A DNA stretch of 64,000 nt, taken from the NCBI RefSeq assembly GCF_018343535.1, contig NZ_JAGYPF010000001.1, positions 62,001 through 126,000 of the forward strand, given 5' to 3'. The DNA comes from Neobacillus rhizophilus (GTDB lineage: Bacteria; Bacillota; Bacilli; Bacillales; Cytobacillaceae). Positions 57,666 through 64,000 of the stretch are shown here, piece after piece. A program made the position numbers and the translations under genes. Numbering within the stretch: the stretch's first letter is position 1; each line of letters starts with the position of its first letter. The notes under the pieces are model-generated. The model did not search any database. It saw only the letters and a list, made by a program, of their open reading frames with translations, and had not been told where the DNA came from.

Positions 57666-59297
57666 ATGAAGAAGCTGAAAGGAAAATTTTTAACGGTTTT
57701 ATCAGTTGCATTACTATTATTTTTAAGTGCATGTTCAGGTTCTAATAATGCATCAAGCACACCGAAGGAAAACGGGAAGAGCGGAGGCTCTGCACAATTT
57801 GGTGATACCATTGTTGTAGGTGTTTCAAACGCGATCGGTGCGATTAATCCGATTAATACTCGTGACTTGGGTGCCATTACATTGGCAAATATTCTATTTG
57901 ATCCTTTCTTTGAACCAGATGAAAATATGAAATTTCAAAATAAGTTAGCAGAAAGCTTTGATACAAAGGATAACCAAGCGTTTACGATTAAAATTAATTC
58001 AAAGGCAAATTGGACAGATGGAAAACCTGTTACGTCTGAGGATGTTAAATTTACGTTTGATCTACTGGCAAATCCTGCCGTTCAAAGTTCCGGCTTGAAA
58101 ACTCTTAATGTGATTGATGGCTTGGATGAAAATGGCCAGCTGCCTAAAGGAGAAAAGTCTGTTAAGGGGATTGAAGTAGTTGATGACAAAACCTTTGTCA
58201 TTCACACAAAAGCACCAACTGACCCGAACTATCTTAAAGGAAGCTTAATCAATTTCCGAGCTGTTCCAAGCCATATCCTAAAGGACAAGGATCCTGCAAC
58301 ACTTCATCAAGATCCATTTATGTTAAAGCCAACTGTTTCCAATGGTGCCTACACCCTTGTTAACTTCAGCGGAGAATCGAGTGTTGAACTTAAGGCGAAC
58401 CCAGATTATTATCGCGGTGCTCCTAAAACAGCAAAGCTTTTCTTTAAGGTGGTTCCACAGGCAAACATTACAGCACAACTGCAGACCGGCGAAATTCATA
58501 TCAACTATCCTTCTACCGGTGCAATTGCGATTCAAGATATTGAAAAAGTGAAAAATATGGCGAATGTCACAACTAATGATCCTAAGGGCTATGATTGGCA
58601 GGAAATTTACCTGAATACAAAAACCTTTGATCAGAAGATGCGCCAAGCAATCGCTTATGCGATTAACCGTCCGCAACTTGTTGAGAAGCTATTAAAAGGA
58701 AAAGCAGAAATCATTGATGGACCATACACAAAGATCCATCCATATTTTGATAAAAACATTAAGAACTACCAGTATGATCCAGAAAAAGCAAAGAAACTTA
58801 TTGCAGAATCAGGCTGGGATAAGAGCAAGCCAATTCAAGTCAATGTTCCAATCGGCAACCAGGTTCGTGAGCAATCCGCTGTTATTGTTGCAGAAAATTT
58901 AAAAGCAGTAGGGCTAAACGTTCAGGTTCAAAAGTTTGATTTTCCAACCCATATGCAAAAAGGTGCTAAGCATGACTTTGATATTATGTTCCTTGGAATC
59001 CCATACCAAATTGATCCGGATGTAAGTACATTCTATGTAACAGGTGGAACCTATAATTTTGCGGACTATAGCAATCCAGAGCTTGATAATTTGTTAACCC
59101 AAGGTAAGTTAGAACCAGATCCAGAAAAACGCAGAGTGATTTATGACAAGGTCCAAGAAATCCTGCATGAGGATTTGCCAACATTCACACTTTATTCAGA
59201 CTACCTACAGGGAGCGGTAAATAAGAAAGTCAAAGTAGGACAACCAAAACAATTTGGCATGTTCTATAACGTAAATGAATGGCAAATTGAAAAATAA
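57666..59297 (+). CDS. Peptide-binding lipoprotein of the ABC transporter (SBP family 5)
   Basis: A 543-residue extracellular solute-binding protein. ATG 57666 gives a lipoprotein signal (FLTVLSVALLLFLSACSGSN, lipobox LSAC). SBP_bac_5 stretches include WTDGKPVTSEDVKFTFDLLA (about residue 115), MRQAIAYAINRPQLVEKLLKG (about 325) and DPEKAKKLIAESGW. It captures oligopeptides or dipeptides at the cell surface and delivers them to the permeases upstream. It lies last in the operon behind a hairpin, which would allow separate dosage. Confidence 0.92.
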   Translation: MKKLKGKFLTVLSVALLLFLSACSGSNNASSTPKENGKSGGSAQFGDTIVVGVSNAIGAINPINTRDLGAITLANILFDPFFEPDENMKFQNKLAESFDTKDNQAFTIKINSKANWTDGKPVTSEDVKFTFDLLANPAVQSSGLKTLNVIDGLDENGQLPKGEKSVKGIEVVDDKTFVIHTKAPTDPNYLKGSLINFRAVPSHILKDKDPATLHQDPFMLKPTVSNGAYTLVNFSGESSVELKANPDYYRGAPKTAKLFFKVVPQANITAQLQTGEIHINYPSTGAIAIQDIEKVKNMANVTTNDPKGYDWQEIYLNTKTFDQKMRQAIAYAINRPQLVEKLLKGKAEIIDGPYTKIHPYFDKNIKNYQYDPEKAKKLIAESGWDKSKPIQVNVPIGNQVREQSAVIVAENLKAVGLNVQVQKFDFPTHMQKGAKHDFDIMFLGIPYQIDPDVSTFYVTGGTYNFADYSNPELDNLLTQGKLEPDPEKRRVIYDKVQEILHEDLPTFTLYSDYLQGAVNKKVKVGQPKQFGMFYNVNEWQIEK

Positions 59298-59315
59298 ACA
59301 AAAATCTTAAAATCT

Positions 59316-59354
59316 AGCAGCATCAGCCTTTCAAGGTTGATGCTGCTTTTTTTC
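59316..59354 (+). terminator. Terminator of the peptide ABC transporter operon
   Basis: AGCAGCATCA pairs with TGATGCTGCT, followed by TTTTTTTC. Confidence 0.85.
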
Positions 59355-59543
59355 TTTCCCAAAACAAAAAATAACTGATTTAATAAACTGAATATTCTGT
59401 CCTATATATTCATACATATTACTATCTTCCAAAATCCACAACAATTCACATCACATCCCACAACTTCATGCAAATTGGATATTGGTATTTTGTTGGTTTT
59501 TGATAAAGCCCATTCACATTTAAATGGTAGAGGAGCTGTTAAG

Positions 59544-60302
59544 ATGTATAGTTCATTGCAGGGTAAGACGGTTATCGTTACGGGTGGCAGCAAAGGGATT
59601 GGAAAAGGGATTGCCCGAGTGTTTGCCAAGCATGGAGCAAAGGTTGCGGTTGTGGCCCGAAATTTGGAGGCTGCCCAAGCGTGTGCAGCTGAACTGGGCG
59701 GTGAAAATGCTAAGGTTGTGGCATTCCAAGGCGATGTACAAAATCGCGACTCAATGAAAGCTGTAGCGAAAGAGGTCCATGAAACATTTGGCGGTATAGA
59801 TGTTTTATGCGCCAATGCCGGGATTTTTCCATCTGCCTCTCTAGAAACTATGACAAATGAAGATTGGGATACTGTCATGAATACCAACGCGAAGGGCACA
59901 TTCCACGCTGTACAAGCGTGCATCCCATATCTCAAGCAAGCTGAATACGGGCGAATTGTCATCACCTCATCGATTACTGGTCCTGTTACCGGCTATCCGG
60001 GTTGGTCTCACTATGCGGCTAGTAAAGCAGCGCAATTGGGGTTCATGCGGACAGCTTCTTTGGAGCTTGCCGGTGAGCAAATTACCGTGAATGCGGTGCT
60101 GCCAGGGAATGTCCTAACAGAGGGACTCGAAGGAATGGGGGATGACTACCTTGAAGAAATGGCCTCTGCTATCCCAATGAGAAAGCTGGGCACTGTTGAA
60201 GACATCGGCTATGCGGCCCTATTCTTGGCCTCCAAGGAAGCAGGCTTTATCACAGGTCAGACCATCATCGTCGATGGGGGACAAATATTACCGGAAAACT
60301 AA
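59544..60302 (+). CDS. Short-chain dehydrogenase/reductase
   Basis: A 252-residue classical SDR. The cofactor motif is TGGSKGIGKGIA (about residues 13-24). NAGIFPS follows near 91, and the catalytic Ser is in VITSSITGPVTG with Tyr and Lys in HYAASKAAQ (about 157-161). The C-terminus (TGQTIIVDGGQILPEN) is as in FabG-like enzymes. ATG 59544 follows GAGGAG; the open frame upstream is not homologous. In mycobacterial aminopropanol microcompartments the 1-amino-2-propanol dehydrogenase is an SDR, and the downstream genes here match that pathway. A role in oxidising an amino alcohol is therefore a reasonable inference. Confidence 0.87.
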   Translation: MYSSLQGKTVIVTGGSKGIGKGIARVFAKHGAKVAVVARNLEAAQACAAELGGENAKVVAFQGDVQNRDSMKAVAKEVHETFGGIDVLCANAGIFPSASLETMTNEDWDTVMNTNAKGTFHAVQACIPYLKQAEYGRIVITSSITGPVTGYPGWSHYAASKAAQLGFMRTASLELAGEQITVNAVLPGNVLTEGLEGMGDDYLEEMASAIPMRKLGTVEDIGYAALFLASKEAGFITGQTIIVDGGQILPEN

Positions 60303-60379
60303 CAATCTGTTTTTTTTTGAAAAATAATGCCTTTAAAAAGTAAAGGTTCCGATTCTGTGTTTAGTAGGTGGTACTGGAT

Positions 60380-61156
60380 ATGTCTTTATCCTATGAAGAA
60401 CGAAAAACAACCATTATGGAATCTTTAGAAAAAGAGGAGAAGGTTCAAGTACGCGTGCTGGCCAACCTTCTTCAAGTGTCCGATGAGACGATTCGCCGTG
60501 ACCTGGATCGGCTTGAAAAGGAAGGATTTTTAAAGAAGGTGTATGGCGGTGCCGTCAAAAACAAGATTCATAGCTGGGAACTGCCTTTCGATGAAAAAAC
60601 AACAATCAACCAAAAAGAGAAACAGGCCATTTGTAAGGCGGCCGCAGACCTAGTAGAAGACGGTGACATCATAATGATCGGCAACGGCACCACGCCTCTC
60701 GATATGATTTCATACTTGTCGGATAAAAAGGATATTACCTTAATTACTCATTCCGTTCCGGTTATGCTTGGGGCCATGGACAGCTTTAAAGGGCGCGTAA
60801 TCTTTATTGGCGGCGAAATTGAAAGAAACCAGAAATATATGAGCGGGCCACTTTCGGAACGAATGCTCGAAATGCTTCGTGCCGATAAAACGTTTGTTTG
60901 CGCGGGCGGTATTTCCACTGCCAACGGAATTACAGATTATGATATCAGCGGTTCGAGCATCTCTAGGAAAATGATGGAGCGTGCCGAAGAGGTAATTGTT
61001 CTTGCGGATCATTCAAAGTTCGGGAAAACGACGTTTGCGTATATGTGTTCCATTACAGATGCTTCTAAGATTATTACTGACCAAAGCTGTCCTGATGAGT
61101 GGAAAAAAATAATCTCAGCGCATGGTGTTGAATTAATTGTGGCAGATGAGTTTTAG
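60380..61156 (+). CDS. DeoR/GlpR family transcriptional regulator
   Basis: A 258-residue regulator. The N-terminal winged helix is VRVLANLLQVSDETIRRDLD followed by RLEKEGFLKKVYGGAV (about residues 18-53), the DeoR signature. The sensor domain shows IGNGTTPLDM and ITHSVPVML, the phosphosugar-isomerase-like fold that binds a phosphorylated metabolite. ATG 60380 follows AGGTGG. It sits between the SDR and the aminotransferase/kinase pair and probably represses the operon until a phosphorylated intermediate appears. Confidence 0.88.
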   Translation: MSLSYEERKTTIMESLEKEEKVQVRVLANLLQVSDETIRRDLDRLEKEGFLKKVYGGAVKNKIHSWELPFDEKTTINQKEKQAICKAAADLVEDGDIIMIGNGTTPLDMISYLSDKKDITLITHSVPVMLGAMDSFKGRVIFIGGEIERNQKYMSGPLSERMLEMLRADKTFVCAGGISTANGITDYDISGSSISRKMMERAEEVIVLADHSKFGKTTFAYMCSITDASKIITDQSCPDEWKKIISAHGVELIVADEF

Positions 61157-61238
61157 GAGAAGGTCCTGAAATCCCAATAGTTAAATACGTGACAACAGTC
61201 CTATCAAAATGCTTTTAAGAGAGATGAGGAGAAATCAA

Positions 61239-62501
61239 ATGATTGAATTTGGCAGTAAAAAAACCGTTCTTGACCACTCTATCCAATGGTGGAACCCGGG
61301 TAAAACGAGTCAGTGGCAAAAAGATGGAATTGACTTGGTGATGGGTAAGCGAGAAGGTTATTACTTTTATGATATGGAAGGCAAGAGATTAATGGACGTC
61401 CATTTAAATGGCGGAACTTATAATCTCGGTCACCGTAATCCTGAAATTATTGCCACTTTGAAAGAAGCCTTGGATGAATTCGATATTGGCAATCATCACT
61501 TTCCTGCCATGACGCGAGCCCGCCTTTCGGAAAAACTCTCACAAAGTACACCGGATAGCCTGCATTATTCGATTCTATCCGCCGGCGGAAGCGAGGCAAT
61601 CGATGTGGCCCTGAAATGTGCCCGCTATGCTACGAAACGAAAGAAAATTGTTTCCATTATTAATGGCTATCACGGTCACACAGGACTCGCCGTATCGTTA
61701 GGAAATGAGCGGTATTCACGTTTGTTTTTGAGTGAAGGTGACCCGTCAGAATTTATTCATGTTCCGTTTAATGATTTGGACGAAATGGAACAGGCACTCA
61801 GAAATGAAGATGTAGCCTGTGTCATTATCGAAACAATACCGGCAACCTATGGGTTCCCAATGCCGGAAAGAGGTTACCTATCAGCTGTAAAAAGGTTATG
61901 TGAAAGATTCGGGACACTTTATATCGCTGATGAAGTGCAGACTGGCCTAATGCGGACGGGCAAGCTTTGGGGAATTGAGCATTACGGAGTCGAACCGGAT
62001 ATTCTTGTCACCTCCAAAGGCTTCAGCGGCGGGATTTACCCGATTGCCGCAACCGTCGTAAGTAAACAAGCAGGAAATTGGATGAATGAGGATGGCTTTG
62101 CCCATATCTCGACATTTGGTGGTTCGGAACTGGGCTGTGTTGTAGCGATGAAAGTTTTAGAAATCTCGCAGCGTAAAGAGGTTCAGCAAAACGTTGACTT
62201 TGTGGCCAGATACTTGCGGACAGGATTAGAAACCATCAAGAAGCAGCATCCGGACTTTTTTGTCGGCATCCGCCAACTGGGAGTTGTCATGGGGCTTGAG
62301 TTTAATCATCCGCAAGGTGCTATCTACGTAATGCAGGAGCTTTATAAAAATGGCGTGTGGGCAATCTATTCCATGCTCGATAACAGTGTCTTACAGTTTA
62401 AACCAGGCTTGCTTTGCGATAAGGAATATTGTGATGAGTTACTGTCGAAATGCGAGGCCAGCATCAAACAGGCAGCTAAATCGGTTTTCAGCTACAGTTA
62501 A
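61239..62501 (+). CDS. Class III aminotransferase / amino-alcohol-phosphate phospho-lyase
   Basis: A 420-residue PLP enzyme of fold type I. HLNGGTYNLGHRNPEI (about residue 48), the phosphate-binding SAGGSEAIDVALKCAR (about 108-123), IADEVQTGLMRTG (Asp and Gln at about 226-229) and the Schiff-base Lys in TSKGFSGGIYP (about 257) are all present. Relatives include true aminotransferases and the phospho-lyases that split O-phosphorylated amino alcohols (AGXT2L1-like). The next gene encodes an APH-fold kinase, a pairing typical of the phospho-lyase route. ATG 61239 follows GAGGAG. Confidence 0.85.
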   Translation: MIEFGSKKTVLDHSIQWWNPGKTSQWQKDGIDLVMGKREGYYFYDMEGKRLMDVHLNGGTYNLGHRNPEIIATLKEALDEFDIGNHHFPAMTRARLSEKLSQSTPDSLHYSILSAGGSEAIDVALKCARYATKRKKIVSIINGYHGHTGLAVSLGNERYSRLFLSEGDPSEFIHVPFNDLDEMEQALRNEDVACVIIETIPATYGFPMPERGYLSAVKRLCERFGTLYIADEVQTGLMRTGKLWGIEHYGVEPDILVTSKGFSGGIYPIAATVVSKQAGNWMNEDGFAHISTFGGSELGCVVAMKVLEISQRKEVQQNVDFVARYLRTGLETIKKQHPDFFVGIRQLGVVMGLEFNHPQGAIYVMQELYKNGVWAIYSMLDNSVLQFKPGLLCDKEYCDELLSKCEASIKQAAKSVFSYS

Positions 62502-62523
62502 CAATTCGAAAGGAGTAATGAAT

Positions 62524-63537
62524 ATGGGCAGCTCCTCAATTGATCCTTTACAGGAATCCATGGAAAAATTTAATCAAATTGCCAAAGCCGCTATTCCTTT
62601 TTATCCCTTTTTATCGCAATCATCTATTCAGCTATTAAACTATTCCGAAAATGCTACTTACCTAATTACAGACACTACTACGTGGGAAAAATATATTCTG
62701 CGTGTGGGCCGTCCTGGGTATCACACAAAAATAGAAGTGGAAAGTGAACTGGAGTGGTTAAGATCGATTGACCAGCATTCGTCAATCCATGTCTCTTTGC
62801 CTGTGTCCGGGGGGAATGGTGAATATATTCAAGTCGTCAACTATGAAAATATGAATTATCACTGTACTCTTTTCACGTTTTTAGAAGGTGAAGCGCCAAA
62901 TGAAGACAATGAGCAGGAGCTAATCAGCCAATTTAAAATGCTTGGGGAGATTACGGCCCAATTGCATGAACACAGTATGGCAAATTGGGAACAACTCCTT
63001 CATGTCCGCAGGCTTACCTGGGATTATGAAACGATCCTTGGCCAGACTCCAAAGTGGGGAAGATGGCAGGATGGGCTGGGTATAACGCCAGAGCGTGAAA
63101 AATTGTTCACTAGGGTTTCCGAAAAGATAAAAACGAGATTGGAGCGTTTTGGTAAAGCTCCTACCCGTTATGGACTCATCCATTCCGATTTACGGCTTGC
63201 CAATCTTTTGGTGGAGCGCGATCAAATCAAGGTAATTGATTTTGATGACTGTGGATTTGGCTGGTATTTGTATGACCTCGCTACTTCCTTAAGCTTTATT
63301 GAACACAAACCATATGTGCCCGCACTTATTGAATCATGGTTAAAAGGCTATCGAAGTGTCCGTCCGCTTTCAGAGGAGGAAGAACAAGAAATTCCCACTT
63401 TTATACTAATGCGGCGGCTTCAGTTGATTGCCTGGGTCGGCAGCCGTGATAACGAGACAACACGGGAATTGGGCAGTGGATTTACCGAGGACACTGATGT
63501 CTTGGCGGAAAAATATCTTCAGGATGGAAAAATATAA
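62524..63537 (+). CDS. APH-fold small-molecule kinase (aminoalcohol kinase-like)
   Basis: A 337-residue phosphotransferase. The catalytic loop LIHSDLRLANLLVE carries HxDxxxxN (about residues 220-225), followed by the metal-binding VIDFDDCGFGWYLYDLA (DFDD near 237). The N-lobe has SENATYLI and YILRVGRPGYH. This is the choline/aminoglycoside kinase fold, also used by hydroxylysine kinase and by the (S)-1-amino-2-propanol kinase of mycobacterial microcompartments. ATG 62524 lies nine bases after AAAGGAG; ATG 62518 is too close. It follows the phospho-lyase-like gene by 22 bases. Confidence 0.87.
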   Translation: MGSSSIDPLQESMEKFNQIAKAAIPFYPFLSQSSIQLLNYSENATYLITDTTTWEKYILRVGRPGYHTKIEVESELEWLRSIDQHSSIHVSLPVSGGNGEYIQVVNYENMNYHCTLFTFLEGEAPNEDNEQELISQFKMLGEITAQLHEHSMANWEQLLHVRRLTWDYETILGQTPKWGRWQDGLGITPEREKLFTRVSEKIKTRLERFGKAPTRYGLIHSDLRLANLLVERDQIKVIDFDDCGFGWYLYDLATSLSFIEHKPYVPALIESWLKGYRSVRPLSEEEEQEIPTFILMRRLQLIAWVGSRDNETTRELGSGFTEDTDVLAEKYLQDGKI

Positions 63538-63572
63538 GAAAACTATACGGCTGTTTATCAGGTGGTGAAACA

Positions 63573-63971
63573 ATGGATGCCGAGTTGGTAGAAAGGATTA
63601 CCAGATTAGTACTCTCAAAGCTTCAGGAATACTCGGAACCTTCCCTTTCTAATGAAGTGAACAGGCTAGATTCCGTTGAAGATAAAAGTTTGGATTATCC
63701 TCCGCTTACAGAACAAGATTTGAAAAATTGGCAACAAATTTCGATGTCTATAGGGTTTTCGGAAGTATCAACAAAGGTCGAACCTTTGACGCAGGAAGAA
63801 ATCAACGTTTGGAAAAACATATCAGCTTCGATTGGGTTTAAAAATAAAATAGTTGAAAGAGAACCATCTAGTCATCGACCGCTTACGGAGGAGGAAATTA
63901 ACAACTGGAACCGTTTATCGGTAAATACAACAGAAAAAGGTCAGGTGAAATTTTTTCCACATCATAATTGA
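63573..63971 (+). CDS. Small repeat protein with encapsulation-peptide-like N-terminus
   Basis: A 132-residue protein. Residues 1-20 (MDAELVERITRLVLSKLQEY) form an amphipathic helix of the kind that targets enzymes into bacterial microcompartments (compare the N-termini of PduP, EutE and EutC). After a linker come three units of 30-36 residues opening PLTEQDLKNWQQIS, PLTQEEINVWKNIS and PLTEEEINNWNRLS, the first two ending in SIGF. No enzyme motif is seen. It may be a scaffold or cargo adaptor. ATG 63573 follows GGTGG, 35 bases after the kinase, in the same operon. Confidence 0.7.
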   Translation: MDAELVERITRLVLSKLQEYSEPSLSNEVNRLDSVEDKSLDYPPLTEQDLKNWQQISMSIGFSEVSTKVEPLTQEEINVWKNISASIGFKNKIVEREPSSHRPLTEEEINNWNRLSVNTTEKGQVKFFPHHN

Positions 63972-63982
63972 CGAGGAAATGA

Positions 63983-64000
63983 GAAAGGAGGGTGCCAAAT
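63983..64000 (+). promoter_or_regulatory. Ribosome binding site of a gene starting at the window edge
   Basis: AAAGGAGGGTG is followed by CCAA and then AT as the last two bases, so a start codon very probably falls at 63999-64001. The operon therefore continues to the right. Confidence 0.65.

Overview
The window looks like the chromosome of a spore-forming Bacillaceae species of the Neobacillus/Bacillus type. The evidence is low to moderate GC, strong AGGAGG-type ribosome binding sites with many TTG and GTG starts, a germinant-receptor operon behind a textbook sigma-G promoter, and sites for GlnR/TnrA, CcpA, CodY and Fnr. No tRNA, rRNA, insertion sequence, prophage or CRISPR array was seen.

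Layout. 1-5.9 kb: the start of a secreted alpha/beta hydrolase running off the left edge, a hydroxypyruvate isomerase / tartronate-semialdehyde reductase pair, a hairpin-repeat array, a PH-domain membrane protein, an RQC-type DNA-binding protein and an acetyltransferase. 6-10.6 kb: a sigma-54 activator followed by an acyl-CoA synthetase and an AtoE-type short-chain fatty acid transporter behind a perfect -24/-12 promoter. 10.7-12.5 kb: small unknown genes and a divergent PRPP synthetase paralogue with two catalytic substitutions. 12.7-16.9 kb: gerA-gerB-gerC-gerD. 17-20 kb: TetR regulator, crotonase and acyl-CoA ligase. 20.3-24.4 kb: SstT, an MFS exporter and unknown proteins. 24.5-26 kb: a glutamine synthetase paralogue with a GlnR/TnrA box and a cre site. 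26.1-27.8 kb: a UGSC-family gene with an in-frame TGA exactly at the selenocysteine position, with its partner gene. 28-33.7 kb: TerC, a hydrolase, an Fnr-controlled truncated globin, an amidase with a CodY box and a CocE hydrolase. 34.4-43.8 kb: a catabolic patchwork of dehydrogenases, a thiamine diphosphate enzyme, a CoA transferase, a phosphotriesterase-like lactonase and an aldo/keto reductase, with a broken carboxymuconolactone decarboxylase gene inside. 44-48.2 kb: an LPXTG protein with a class D sortase, a methyltransferase, an MFS transporter and a CoxG-like protein. 48.4-59.3 kb: a peptide-scavenging island (two tandem M20 amidohydrolases, a YesMN-type two-component system, a complete Dpp/Opp ABC transporter) with CodY-like sites. 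59.5-64 kb: SDR dehydrogenase, DeoR regulator, class III aminotransferase/phospho-lyase, APH-fold kinase and a small protein with an encapsulation-peptide-like N-terminus. This set matches the enzymes of aminopropanol/aminoacetone microcompartments, and the operon continues past the right edge.

A second theme is four intergenic tandem arrays. Two have a 21-bp period and two a 52-53-bp period, close to 2 and 5 turns of B-DNA. The sequences of the four arrays are unrelated, but the two long-period arrays share an architecture of one hairpin per unit.

Most enzyme assignments rest on recognisable family motifs read by eye. Pathway and regulatory statements are inferences from neighbourhood and binding-site matches.
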